DNA of 64,000 bases. It comes from Amorphus coralli DSM 19760 (GTDB taxonomy: Bacteria; Pseudomonadota; Alphaproteobacteria; Rhizobiales; Amorphaceae). The DNA is taken from positions 372,001 through 436,000 of the forward strand of contig NZ_KB894570.1 in NCBI RefSeq assembly GCF_000374525.1, in the 5' to 3' direction. The stretch's first letter is position 1. Every line of letters starts with the position of its first letter. Under the pieces are notes generated by a model. It was not told the origin of the DNA. It searched no databases and was given only the letters and a program-made list of their open reading frames with translations. Position numbers and translations under genes: made by a program. Shown here piece by piece: positions 35,809 to 44,129 of the stretch.

Positions 35809-36243
35809 CTAGCGCGGTTCCGCCGCGCGCTCGTCCGCGATCGGGAAGATCGTGTCATAGGCGAGATTGAAGACGAAGGCGTAGACCCCGTAGAACACTA
35901 GGAATCCGGTCTGCATGACCGCCGCGTTCCACAGGCTCGTGCCGAGGAACCAGGCGATGAACAGTATGAGAACGCAGACGAGGACGGCCTGAAAGATCAG
36001 CGTGTGGAGAACGCGGATCGGCATGGTCTTCCGGGTGGACCCGCGGATGCGCAGCATCGCGATGTCGAAGCCGAGATTGTAGGCGTAGTTCCAGGCCATC
36101 GCGATCAGCGAGCAACCAATGGCGAGGCCGCCCATGGTGACCGGCGGAATGCCGAAGATCCAGGAACCGAAGGGCGTGGCCAGGGCCAGTCCGATGAGTT
36201 CGAAGCTGATGATGTGGCGCAGTCGGTCGCGGACTGTGCGCAT
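35809..36243 (-). CDS. PACE family (BTP domain) efflux protein, copy 1
   Basis: A 144-residue protein of four predicted membrane helices made of two bacterial transmembrane pair (BTP) units. The first unit reads RDRLRHIISFELIGLALATP with Glu15, the residue essential in AceI, then AWNYAYNLGFD. The second unit opens RVLHTLIFQAVL, where the other two copies have a Glu (LFEGG); this copy has Gln instead. It ends in FVFNLAYDTIFP. PACE proteins export biocides such as chlorhexidine and also short diamines by proton exchange. It is last of three tandem paralogues, 130 bases after copy 2. The Gln change suggests functional divergence or a dependence on the partners. Confidence 0.87.
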   Translation of the reverse strand: MRTVRDRLRHIISFELIGLALATPFGSWIFGIPPVTMGGLAIGCSLIAMAWNYAYNLGFDIAMLRIRGSTRKTMPIRVLHTLIFQAVLVCVLILFIAWFLGTSLWNAAVMQTGFLVFYGVYAFVFNLAYDTIFPIADERAAEPR

Positions 36244-36373
36244 GGCGACGGATTCCCGAAAACTGGTGCGGCCCGAGCGCCAGAAATACGGGCCGGGAGG
36301 AGAGGGCGTATCCGCTCCGACGCGGACTTAAGCCGGGGACGCCGGTTCGGCAAGCCCGGATCGGGAGACGAGC

Positions 36374-36811
36374 TCAGGACTCCGCTCGGGAGCTGCGCTC
36401 TTCGCGGATGGGAAAAACCATATCGTACAGCCAGTTAAACACGAGCGCGTAGACCAGGTAGAAGCTCGCGAACGCCACGTCCATCATCAGTGCTACCCAG
36501 AGCGTAATTCCGAGAAAGGCCGAAATCAGCGGCACGACGAACAGGAGAAGGCCGCCTTCGAACAGGATGGCGTGCAGAACCCTCAGCGGAGCGGTCTTGC
36601 GCGTCGTGCCGCGTGTGCACAGCATCGCCGTGTCGAAGACGACATTATAGATGTAGTTCCAAGCCATCGCGATCAGCGAACCGACGATGGTCACGGCGCT
36701 CATGTCGACCGGCGGAATGCCGAAGACCCACGCGCCGAGTGGCGTGACGAGCGCAAGGCCGATCACCTCAAAGAGAATGACGTGGCGCAGCCTGTCGCGG
36801 GTTGTCCGCAC
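36374..36811 (-). CDS. PACE family (BTP domain) efflux protein, copy 2
   Basis: A 145-residue four-helix PACE protein. It has RDRLRHVILFEVIGLALVTP with Glu15, AWNYIYNVVFD, then the second unit RVLHAILFEGGLLLF with its own Glu, and the ending LVFNWLYDMVFPI. Start GTG 36811 was chosen because it aligns with the first residue of copies 1 and 3 and is preceded by GGGAGA at good spacing; an upstream ATG at 36886 would add a proline-rich stretch not found in the family. It is between copies 1 and 3, with gaps of 130 and 80 bases. Confidence 0.87.
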   Translation of the reverse strand: MRTTRDRLRHVILFEVIGLALVTPLGAWVFGIPPVDMSAVTIVGSLIAMAWNYIYNVVFDTAMLCTRGTTRKTAPLRVLHAILFEGGLLLFVVPLISAFLGITLWVALMMDVAFASFYLVYALVFNWLYDMVFPIREERSSRAES

Positions 36812-36891
36812 GGTGATCGTCTCCCGGTGGTTCTGTAGCCGCGGCCGGCGGCCGATCCCCGCCGTGACGGGTGCCGGGGGGCGCACCAGCG

Positions 36892-37326
36892 TCAGCGGGT
36901 CGCCTGCACAGCCTCGTCAGGTATCGGGAAGACGACGTCGTAGGCCCAGTTGAAGACGAAGGCATAGACCAGGTAGAAGCCCGCGAACGCGAGATCCATC
37001 ATCAGGGCCTCCCACAGAGTGATCCCGAGATAGGCCGAGATCAGCGGCAACAGGACCAACAGCAGGCCGCCTTCGAACAGGAATGCGTGCAGGATGCGGA
37101 GCGACACGGTCTTCCGGGTGGTGCCACGCAGCCGCATCATCAGCTTGTCGAAGCCGAGATTGTAGACAAAATTCCAGCCGGTCGCGATGAGCGAGCTACC
37201 CACCGCGATGGCGCCGATATCGGTGGGCGAATGGTCGAAGACCAGAGTTCCGAGCGGCGTGGCCAGTGCCAGACCGAAGAGCTCGAAGCAGATGGTGTGG
37301 CGAATGCGGTCCCCAGTCGAGCGCAT
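36892..37326 (-). CDS. PACE family (BTP domain) efflux protein, copy 3
   Basis: A 144-residue PACE protein and the first gene of the tandem set in transcription order. It has GDRIRHTICFELFGLALATP with Glu15, GWNFVYNLGFD, the second unit RILHAFLFEGGLLLV with a Glu, and FVFNWAYDVVFPI near the end. GGGAG lies six bases before ATG 37326. The proteins of copies 2 and 3 are closest in the second unit (GLLL, LGITLW, ALMMD, FYLVYA), while copy 1 differs there. The long gene-free stretch upstream probably contains the promoter for all three genes; no local repressor is adjacent. Confidence 0.88.
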   Translation of the reverse strand: MRSTGDRIRHTICFELFGLALATPLGTLVFDHSPTDIGAIAVGSSLIATGWNFVYNLGFDKLMMRLRGTTRKTVSLRILHAFLFEGGLLLVLLPLISAYLGITLWEALMMDLAFAGFYLVYAFVFNWAYDVVFPIPDEAVQATR

Positions 37327-37948
37327 GGAAGGCTCCCGATCGTTTCGAGTATCGGGTCGTCCCGACGGTGGGCGTTGCGGCCCGTGAGGTCGTCCACACG
37401 GCAGGACCGATCTAGTCATCCGGGCCTGCGGCGGCAAGCGCTTTCGGACTGCCGCCGCGTCTTGGCCCGTCGCGCCGAGACCGCCGGTTGCGACTACGGC
37501 ACGGCATTGGCGCGGCCCACCGGGCCGACCCGGATGCAACGCCATGGAGAAGGGTTCGATCCGGCGAGAAGCGCTCAACGGCTGCGTCAGAGGGCGGGCA
37601 GCTGGCTTACGCGACCGTGCGAGGCAGGAGGCGGTCCAAGCCAGGCAAACCAGGCGCGTCCAGGCGGTCACATCTGCCGCCCATATACACAAGTCGCATA
37701 AGATGCATTATGGAACATAAATAAACGATGACGGTCAGGTGTTTGGCCAATCCGGGCGTCGCTGCGGGTCACGGGCTGTCTGCCCATGTCATGCGCTGCA
37801 AACCTGCAGCGCCAACCAGGAGACGCGACTAGAGATCATCCCGGCCATCGTACACCCGCGGCGCCGTCCGGTCATAAGCGCCGCGCATGCCACGACGCAC
37901 TCTGAGCCCGGGCCTGTCCAACGACCGGCAAACCGGAATGGTGGCTTG
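37327..37948. other. Gene-free region between PACE genes and tetR
   Basis: About 620 bases without a credible gene; the open frames seen here lack ribosome-binding sites and recognisable protein sequence. The one distinctive segment is an A+T-rich island around 37680-37735 with the inverted repeat CATAA-GATGCA-TTATG at 37697-37712, which could be an operator or promoter element. No terminator after tetR was recognised at the right end. Confidence 0.6.
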
Positions 37949-38515
37949 CTAGATCTCCGCCGCTGCAAGAAGCGTTTCGGCGGCACACCTTGCATCACCG
38001 GCCGGATCGGCCTCGTGGCCCAGATGGGCGGTGACGATGGCGCCTTCCTTCAACAGGAGCAGCATTCGGGTCAGCTGCTCGGCATCCGTGGCGCCGGCCG
38101 CGCTGACGATCTTCACCAACTGGCGATAGAGAAGCCGCTTGTGCTCTGCGGACTGGGCGTGGATCGGATTCTGCGGTTCCGGATATTCCGACGCCGCCTT
38201 GATGAACATGCACGATCGAAACTCCGGCGATGCGAACCATTCGCCCAGCGCATCGAACATGGCCAGAATCTGAGCGCGTGGCGGTCCGGCCTCCTCCATC
38301 CGGCGGAACAGCCAATTGCGGAAATCCTCGTCCCGCAGCCGAAGCACGGCCAGGATCAGTTCTTCCTTGGTGCGGAAGTGCCTGAACATCGTGGTCTTGG
38401 AGATGCCGGTCTCGGCGGCAAGCCGATCCATTCCTGTCGCGTGGAAGCCTTCGCGATAGAAGATCTTGAGCGCTTCACGCACCAGTTCGTCGCGCTTGGG
38501 GGGACGCATCTGCAC
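37949..38515 (-). CDS. TetR/AcrR family transcriptional regulator
   Basis: A 188-residue regulator. The helix-turn-helix is near residues 22-50: YREGFHATGMDRLAAETGIS followed by KTTMFRHFRTKEELIL. The C-terminal ligand domain includes SPEFRSCMFIKAASEYPEP, a pattern common in the YcdC/AefR-like branch. It is divergently transcribed from the DUF1348-isochorismatase-YHS unit. The 213-base gap contains two perfect copies of ACCGATCGGT near the far gene and a degenerate copy close to its own start, so it probably represses both itself and the divergent unit. Ligand unknown. Start at 38515 or an ATG six bases later (38509) are both possible. Confidence 0.9.
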   Translation of the reverse strand: MQMRPPKRDELVREALKIFYREGFHATGMDRLAAETGISKTTMFRHFRTKEELILAVLRLRDEDFRNWLFRRMEEAGPPRAQILAMFDALGEWFASPEFRSCMFIKAASEYPEPQNPIHAQSAEHKRLLYRQLVKIVSAAGATDAEQLTRMLLLLKEGAIVTAHLGHEADPAGDARCAAETLLAAAEI

Positions 38516-38525
38516 CTCATACTGA

Positions 38526-38535
38526 ACCGATCTGT
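38526..38535. promoter_or_regulatory. Degenerate operator next to tetR start
   Basis: ACCGATCTGT differs at one base from the perfect ACCGATCGGT palindromes on the other side of the gap. It sits in GAACCGATCTGTTC, 11 bases upstream of the tetR start, where a bound repressor would block its own transcription. Inference of autoregulation is from position and similarity only. Confidence 0.5.
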
Positions 38536-38651
38536 TCCTTATCTAGTGCGTTCGGATATGGATTGAAAGCCCGGTTTCCGGAACGAATGCCAAGAGCGAT
38601 CACGGGTTCGTGAACGCAGAACCGGCGAAACTGGCGATGGATGGGTTTTCC

Positions 38652-38701
38652 AACGAAACCGATCGGTGCATAAACCGCGCATCGAAACGAAACCGATCGG
38701 T
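38652..38701. promoter_or_regulatory. Tandem TetR-type operators
   Basis: The 16-mer AACGAAACCGATCGGT occurs exactly twice, at 38652-38667 and 38686-38701, 34 bases apart. Each contains the perfect palindrome ACCGATCGGT. The second ends 27 bases before the ATG of the DUF1348 gene, a position compatible with promoter or leader occlusion. The adjacent tetR gene is the obvious source of a binding protein. Confidence 0.7.
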
Positions 38702-38728
38702 ATCGATTGAGCCGGATTGGACAGACCC

Positions 38729-39193
38729 ATGACACGCCCTCCGCTGCCTCCCTTCGATCAAGACATGGCTGCCCTCAAGGTTCGCGCCGCCGAGGACGCC
38801 TGGAACACACGTGACCCGCACCGGGTTGCCGCCGCCTACACGCTTGATACCGCGTGGCGAAACCGCTCGGAATTCCTCATCGGCCGGGATGCGGTCGAAA
38901 CCTTCCTGGCGCGCAAGTGGCGGATGGAACTGGAATATCGGCTCATCAAGGAGCTTTGGGCGGTCTCCGGCAATCGCATCGCCGTCCGCTTCGCCTATGA
39001 GGCGCGAACTCCGGACGGCCAATGGTTCCGCGCCTACGGCAACGAGAATTGGGACTTCGCGCCCGATGGCCTGATGGCGGTGCGCCGGGCCTCCATCAAC
39101 GACGTGCCGATCGCCGCTACGGATCGCCTGTTTCACTGGCCGCTGGGGCGCCGCCCTGACGACCATCCCGGCCTGTCGGCCCTCGACCTCTGA
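38729..39193 (+). CDS. DUF1348 family protein (NTF2/SnoaL-like fold)
   Basis: A 154-residue cytoplasmic protein. The DUF1348 sequence is clear throughout: [86 protein letters not shown] and [13 protein letters not shown]. Members have the SnoaL/NTF2 cone fold; no reaction is established. ATG 38729 is used rather than an in-frame TTG four codons upstream. It is first in a probable three-gene unit under the TetR regulator; 154 bases separate it from the isochorismatase gene. Confidence 0.9.
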   Translation: MTRPPLPPFDQDMAALKVRAAEDAWNTRDPHRVAAAYTLDTAWRNRSEFLIGRDAVETFLARKWRMELEYRLIKELWAVSGNRIAVRFAYEARTPDGQWFRAYGNENWDFAPDGLMAVRRASINDVPIAATDRLFHWPLGRRPDDHPGLSALDL

Positions 39194-39347
39194 CCTGAGA
39201 CCGCCCCCGCCGGCCAAGGCCGCAGGGGGTCCGGCTCGCCTGCCCGGCAAGCCACCGCTGTTCGTCGCGATGCGGCGGGCAAACCATCCCCCATGCGTGG
39301 ATCCGGGCCTGCGCCGGCCACGCGCCTTTCCAGACAGGAGACACGAC

Positions 39348-40196
39348 ATGACGTGCAGACACAGCCCCCCATCCCATGATCCGGCCGCTCCCATCGATCG
39401 GCGGACTTTCCTGACTGCAAGCGGCGCCGGTGTGGCCTCGGGCGCGGCGCTCGTCGCCGGCGGGCTCGCCTCGGAGGCGCGGGCCTCCGACAATCCGACC
39501 TATGCCGAACCGGCCAAACCCGGGTTGCCGCCGTCCACGATGGCGCTGACGAAGGGACGGGCGGCCCTTCTGGTGGTCGACCCGCAGATCGACTTCCTCA
39601 GCCCGGACGGCGTGACCTGGGGCGTCGTCGGCCAGAGCGTCACCGAGCACAACGTGGTCGACAATCTCGGGCGCCTGTTTCGCGCAGCCAAGGCCGCCGA
39701 CATGCCGGTGGTGATCTCGCCGCACTACTACTATCCGCACGACCACCGCTGGGAGTTCGAGGGCGCGCTGGAGAAGACCATGCATTCGATCGGCATGTTC
39801 GACCGCCCCGGCCCGCTCGACGTGTCCGGACTGGAAGGCTCCGGCGCCGATTTCATGCCCCAGTACAAGGACTTCATCTTCGACGGACAGACCATCATCG
39901 CCTCGCCGCACAAGGTCTACGGGCCCGAGCAGAACGACGCGGCGCTGCAACTGCGCAAGCTGCGTGTCGACCAGATCGTGCTGGCCGGCATGTCCGCCAA
40001 TCTCTGCGTGGAAAGCCACCTGCGCTCTTTCCTGGAGAACGGCTTCGAGGTGGCCGTGGTGCGGGATGCGACGGCCGGAGCGAAGGTGCCGGAAGGCGAC
40101 GGCTACCTCGCCGCCCTCATCAACTTCCGCATGATCGCCAACGCCGTGTGGAGCACGGACGAGGCCGTCGAGCGGATCGACCGCCTGGCCGGCTAG
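39348..40196 (+). CDS. Tat-exported isochorismatase-like cysteine hydrolase
   Basis: A 282-residue protein with a twin-arginine signal: IDRRTFLTASGAGVASGAAL, ending near ASEARAS. The mature domain is an isochorismatase-family hydrolase with the expected triad Asp78 (LLVVDPQIDFL), Lys189 (ASPHKVYG) and Cys220 (GMSANLCVESH). The family cleaves amides, isochorismate or ureido compounds; most members are cytoplasmic, so periplasmic placement after folding with the Tat route is notable. GGAG is seven bases before ATG 39348. It lies between DUF1348 and the exported YHS gene. Substrate is unknown. Confidence 0.9.
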   Translation: MTCRHSPPSHDPAAPIDRRTFLTASGAGVASGAALVAGGLASEARASDNPTYAEPAKPGLPPSTMALTKGRAALLVVDPQIDFLSPDGVTWGVVGQSVTEHNVVDNLGRLFRAAKAADMPVVISPHYYYPHDHRWEFEGALEKTMHSIGMFDRPGPLDVSGLEGSGADFMPQYKDFIFDGQTIIASPHKVYGPEQNDAALQLRKLRVDQIVLAGMSANLCVESHLRSFLENGFEVAVVRDATAGAKVPEGDGYLAALINFRMIANAVWSTDEAVERIDRLAG

Positions 40197-40318
40197 GCCC
40201 GGCCCCTCACCCCCTCTCCTTTCCTGACGACCCTGTTCGACGCCCGGGCCAACGGCACGGGCGATCAGCCCCGGCGTGTCCAGCGCCATCCCCGACTGCC
40301 AACAAAGAGGACAGACCC

Positions 40319-40810
40319 ATGAAGACCATCACCACCATTCTTGCCGCCGCCGCTCTCGCCGCAACGCTTTCGGCCGGTCCGGCCATGGCCGCCGACGAGT
40401 ACAATGTCTCGACGGGCACAACGGTCGAGGGACACGGCGTCGCCATGCGCGGCACCGACGTCGTCGCCCTTTCCACGGACCTCGCCATCGAGCCGGGACA
40501 CGCCCGCTTCACCCACGTCCACGATGGCGTCGCCTACTACTTCGCGTCGTCCGAAACGATGGACGCCTTCGCAGCCGATCCGGAGCGCTACATGCCCCAG
40601 TATGGCGGCTTCTGCGCGCTCGGCGTGGCGCTCGGCAAGAAGCTCGACGGCAGCCCGCGCTTCGCCGACATCGTCGACGGCAAGCTCTACGTGTTCCTGA
40701 ACGCGGCGGTCTTCGAGAGCTACAGCAAGGACAAGGCCGGCATCCTGGCGAAGGCCGCCGACACGTGGCCGTCGATCCATCACCTCACCGTGGCGGACGC
40801 CAACCGCTGA
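40319..40810 (+). CDS. Exported YHS domain protein
   Basis: A 163-residue protein with a signal peptide (MKTITTILAAAALAATLSAG, cleaved after PAMA). The mature part resembles YHS domain proteins: a short strand region GTDVVALSTDLAIEPGHARF, then GVAYYFASSETMDAFAADPERYMPQYGGFCALGV read across residues 70-103, whose YFASSE...DPxxYxPxYGGFCA pattern is the YHS core. The single Cys in GGFCA and nearby histidines may bind metal. AGAGG is present before ATG 40319. It ends the putative TetR-controlled unit and is followed by a strong terminator. Confidence 0.87.
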   Translation: MKTITTILAAAALAATLSAGPAMAADEYNVSTGTTVEGHGVAMRGTDVVALSTDLAIEPGHARFTHVHDGVAYYFASSETMDAFAADPERYMPQYGGFCALGVALGKKLDGSPRFADIVDGKLYVFLNAAVFESYSKDKAGILAKAADTWPSIHHLTVADANR

Positions 40811-40858
40811 CCGCGATCAGCGCGGGCGGTTGCCCGGCCTCCGTCCCATCAGACGCCA

Positions 40859-40884
40859 GCCGCGGGTTCCGACCCGCGGCTTTT
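40859..40884 (+). terminator. Intrinsic terminator after the YHS gene
   Basis: GCCGCGGGT and ACCCGCGGC form a perfect nine-pair stem around a TCCG loop, followed by TTTT. It lies 49 bases after the YHS stop and before the convergent MBL gene, closing the DUF1348-isochorismatase-YHS unit. Confidence 0.88.
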
Positions 40885-40926
40885 CCCGTTCGGCCCGGCA
40901 CGAGGCGGAAGCCGAGACGGCTCCCC

Positions 40927-41736
40927 TCACCCTTCGGCGGGCACGTCGAACCGCAGACCATCGTAGGCCACTTCGATGTCGTGCGGGGTCCGGGCGCTCA
41001 GCTCGTCGAAGTCGAGGTCGAGGTGCAGGTTGGTGAGGATGGAGCGGCGCGGTTTCAGATGGTCGATCCAGCCGAGCGCATCGTCCACAGAGAAGTGGCT
41101 CGGATGCGGTGTGTAGCGCAGCGCGTCGACGATCCAGACATCCAGATCCCGGAGATGGTCGAGGCTGGCCTGCGGCAGGTCGCTCACGTCGCTGGAATAG
41201 GCCACGGAGCCGATGCGGAAGCCCAGCGAAACGATGTCGCCGTGTTGCTGCAGGAACGGTACGAAGCGGATCGGCCCGCCGGCGCCGGTGATGGTGACGG
41301 GAACGCCCGGCAGGAGCCGGTGCTCGTTGAGAATCGGCGGATAGCCCGAACCCTCTGGCGTGGTGAAGCAATAGTCGAACGCCTTGTGGGCGCGCGCCGC
41401 GGTCGACTGATCGAGATAGACGTCGATGCGCTTGCGCTCCTTGATCGCAAGGCCGCGCAGGTCGTCGATGCCGTGGATGTGGTCGGCATGGGCGTGGGTG
41501 TAGAAGACCGCGTCGAGGCGCGGCACGCCTGCATCGTTGAGTTGTTCGCGCAGGTCCGGACCGGTGTCGACGACGACCGTGGTGACGCCGGCATCCGTGC
41601 GCCGTTCCACCAGCAGCGCGCACCGTCGCCGGCGGTTCTTCGGGTTGTCCGGATTGCAGGCACCCCAGTCGCCGCCGATGCGCGGCACGCCGCCGGACGA
41701 CCCGCAGCCGAGGATGGTGAAGGTCAGGCTGGTCAT
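40927..41736 (-). CDS. MBL-fold phosphodiesterase, PhnP-like
   Basis: A 269-residue metallo-beta-lactamase-fold hydrolase. The metal motif is FYTHAHADHIHGIDDLRGL (HxHxDH). The start TFTILGCGSSGGVPRIGGDW followed by CNPDNPKNRRRRCALLVE is typical of PhnP-like cyclic phosphodiesterases and includes two extra metal-site cysteines. Further ligands are in AYSSDVSDLP and the final LHLDLD region. Its position after tatD, with a four-base ATGA overlap, is the standard Rhizobiales order, so a housekeeping role is likely; the substrate is not known. Confidence 0.92.
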   Translation of the reverse strand: MTSLTFTILGCGSSGGVPRIGGDWGACNPDNPKNRRRRCALLVERRTDAGVTTVVVDTGPDLREQLNDAGVPRLDAVFYTHAHADHIHGIDDLRGLAIKERKRIDVYLDQSTAARAHKAFDYCFTTPEGSGYPPILNEHRLLPGVPVTITGAGGPIRFVPFLQQHGDIVSLGFRIGSVAYSSDVSDLPQASLDHLRDLDVWIVDALRYTPHPSHFSVDDALGWIDHLKPRRSILTNLHLDLDFDELSARTPHDIEVAYDGLRFDVPAEG

Positions 41737-42527
41737 GCGGCCTCGGACGGACGCTCGACCTTGGAGAAGAGCCGGAAGAAGTTGTCGGTGGTCTGCCGGG
41801 CGATCTCCTCGGCGGTAACGCCACGCGCGTCCGCCAGCACCTTCGCGGTCTCCACCACGTAGGACGGCTCGTTGGTCTTGCCCCGGTACGGCACCGGCGC
41901 GAGATAGGGCGCGTCGGTCTCCACCAGCAGCCGGTCGGCTGGCACGTCGCGCGCGATGTCGCGCAGCGCCTCGGCCGACTTGAAGGTCAGGATGCCGGAA
42001 AACGAAACATGGAGACCCAGCTCGACGCCGCGCATGGCGAGCGCCCGCCCCGACGAGAAGCAGTGCAGGATCGCCGGGAAAGGCCCCTCCTCCGCATGCG
42101 CGGTCGACAGGATCTCGGCCACGTCCTCGTCGGCGCTGCGGGCATGGATGACCAGCGGCAGCCCGGTTTCGCGGGCGGCGCGGATGTGGCGGCGGAAGCC
42201 CTCCGCCTGCGCCTCGCGCGGCGCGTAGTCATAGTGGTAGTCGAGACCCGCCTCGCCGATGGCAACGACCTTCGGGTGCCGGGCGAGCTCCACCAGGTCG
42301 GCCGTGGTGATGTCGGTCTCCTCGCCCGCATTGTGCGGGTGCGTCCCGACGGAGCAGTAGACCTCCGGGTAGGTCTCGGCGACGGCGCGGACCTGGTCGA
42401 ACTTCCGGACGCGGGTGCAGATGGTGACCATCAAACGGACCCCGGCGGCGCGGGCGCGCGCGATCACGGCGTCGCGCTCGGCCTCGAAGTCCGGGAAGTC
42501 GAGATGGCAGTGGCTGTCGATAAGCAT
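41733..42527 (-). CDS. tatD: TatD family metal-dependent DNase
   Basis: A 264-residue TIM-barrel hydrolase. Metal ligands are visible in MLIDSHCHLDFPDF at the start, the AIGEAGLDYHYD segment, LPLVIHARSADED, FPAILHCFSSG and LLVETDAPYLAPVPYRGK at the C-terminal end. TatD-type proteins are 3'-5' exonucleases acting on nucleic acids in the cytoplasm. The stop overlaps the MBL gene start by four bases; the start lies nine bases after the metG stop, so metG, tatD and the MBL gene are one unit. Confidence 0.94.
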   Translation of the reverse strand: MLIDSHCHLDFPDFEAERDAVIARARAAGVRLMVTICTRVRKFDQVRAVAETYPEVYCSVGTHPHNAGEETDITTADLVELARHPKVVAIGEAGLDYHYDYAPREAQAEGFRRHIRAARETGLPLVIHARSADEDVAEILSTAHAEEGPFPAILHCFSSGRALAMRGVELGLHVSFSGILTFKSAEALRDIARDVPADRLLVETDAPYLAPVPYRGKTNEPSYVVETAKVLADARGVTAEEIARQTTDNFFRLFSKVERPSEAA

Positions 42528-42536
42528 GGCAGGCCA

Positions 42537-44096
42537 TCAGTCCTGGCTGGTTTCGGGCTCCACGAAGCGCGGGAACACCGGCGCGGGCGCCGGCAGCACG
42601 GAGGCCGGCGCGAGACGTCCCGCGGCACCCAGCTGAGCAAAATCCCGCGCGTCCTCGGCAAGGCCCAGGATGGACAGAAGCCGATCGGCAGCGGCCGGCG
42701 TGACCGGCTGCATCAGGATGGCGACCTCGCGGATGACCTCGGCCGTTACGTAGAGGACGGTCTGCATGCGCTCGGGATCGCTCTTGCGGAGCGCCCACGG
42801 CTCCTGGCCGGCGAAGTAGCGATTGGCGTCGGCCACCACCTGGAAGATGGCGGCGAGCGCGGTGTGCAGCGCCTGGGTCTGGAGCGCCGTGCGGCAGGCC
42901 TCCAGCAGCCCGTCGGCGGCTGCGAGGATCTCCTGGTCGGCCTCGGTGAAGGCGCCGGGCGTGGGCACCCTGCCCTCGCAGTGCTTGGCGATCATCGACA
43001 GCGAGCGCTGCGCCAGGTTGCCGAGGTCGTTGGCAAGATCGGCGTTGATGCGGTTGACGATGGCGTCGTGCGAGTAGTTGCCGTCTTGGCCGAACGGCAC
43101 CTCGCGCAGGAAGAAGTAGCGCAGCTGGTCGACGCCGTAGGTTTCCGCGAGCGCGAACGGGTCGATGACGTTGCCCACCGACTTCGACATCTTCTCCCCG
43201 CGGTTGAACAGGAAGCCGTGGGCGAACACGCGCTTGGGCAGCGGCAGGCCCGCCGACATCAGGAAGGCCGGCCAGTAGACCGTGTGGAAGCGGACGATGT
43301 CCTTGCCGATGACGTGCAGGTCGGCGGGCCAGAAGCGCTTGTAGGAGGCGCTGTCGGTGTCGGGATAGCCGACGCCGGTCAGGTAGTTGGTGAGCGCGTC
43401 GACCCAGACATACATGACGTGGCGATCATCGCCCGGCACCGGGATGCCCCAGTCGAACGTGGTGCGCGAGATCGACAGGTCCTTGAGGCCGCCCTCGACG
43501 AAGCGCAGCACTTCGTTGCGCCGCTCGTCCGGACCGATGAATGCCGGGTTGTCACCGTAATGGGCGAGCAGCCGCTCCTGATAGGCCGACAGGCGGAAGA
43601 AGTAGCTCTCCTCCTCCACCCATTCCACCGGCGTGCCCTGCGGGCCGCGACGCACGCCGTCCTCGCCGACAACCGTCTCGGCCTCCTGGTAGTAGGCCTC
43701 GTCGCGGACGGAGTACCAGCCGGAATAGGCATCCTTGTAGATGTCGCCGGCTTCGGCCATCCGCTCCCAGATCGCCTGGCTCGCCCTGGCGTGGCGCGCC
43801 TCGGTGGTGCGGATGAAATCGTCGTTGGAGCAGTTGAGCGCGGCGGCCATGGCGGCGAAGCGCGGCGCCTGGCGATCGGCGAATTCGCGCGCCGTGACGC
43901 CCTCGCGCGCCGCGGTCTGCTGCATCTTCTGGCCGTGCTCGTCGGTGCCGGTCAGGAAATAGACGTCGTGGCCATCGAGCCGCCGGAACCGGGCGAGCGC
44001 GTCGGTGGCGATCACCTCGTAGGCGTGGCCGATGTGCGGCGCGCCGTTCGGGTAGGAGATGGCGGTGGTGATGTAGTACGCGGGACGGTCTGTCAT
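42537..44096 (-). CDS. metG: Methionyl-tRNA synthetase
   Basis: A 519-residue class I synthetase. The HIGH motif is [11 protein letters not shown] near residue 20 and the KMSKS loop is [14 protein letters not shown] near residue 300. The connective insertion lacks the four-cysteine zinc knuckle ([16 protein letters not shown]) and there is no C-terminal tRNA-binding dimerization domain, so this is the shorter type common in alphaproteobacteria. Anticodon-binding helices follow from about residue 355. It is 33 bases downstream of holB and 9 bases upstream of tatD. Confidence 0.97.
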   Translation of the reverse strand: MTDRPAYYITTAISYPNGAPHIGHAYEVIATDALARFRRLDGHDVYFLTGTDEHGQKMQQTAAREGVTAREFADRQAPRFAAMAAALNCSNDDFIRTTEARHARASQAIWERMAEAGDIYKDAYSGWYSVRDEAYYQEAETVVGEDGVRRGPQGTPVEWVEEESYFFRLSAYQERLLAHYGDNPAFIGPDERRNEVLRFVEGGLKDLSISRTTFDWGIPVPGDDRHVMYVWVDALTNYLTGVGYPDTDSASYKRFWPADLHVIGKDIVRFHTVYWPAFLMSAGLPLPKRVFAHGFLFNRGEKMSKSVGNVIDPFALAETYGVDQLRYFFLREVPFGQDGNYSHDAIVNRINADLANDLGNLAQRSLSMIAKHCEGRVPTPGAFTEADQEILAAADGLLEACRTALQTQALHTALAAIFQVVADANRYFAGQEPWALRKSDPERMQTVLYVTAEVIREVAILMQPVTPAAADRLLSILGLAEDARDFAQLGAAGRLAPASVLPAPAPVFPRFVEPETSQD

Positions 44097-44129
44097 GGCA
44101 CCCGGCAGACGCGGGATCGGCCCAGCCGA

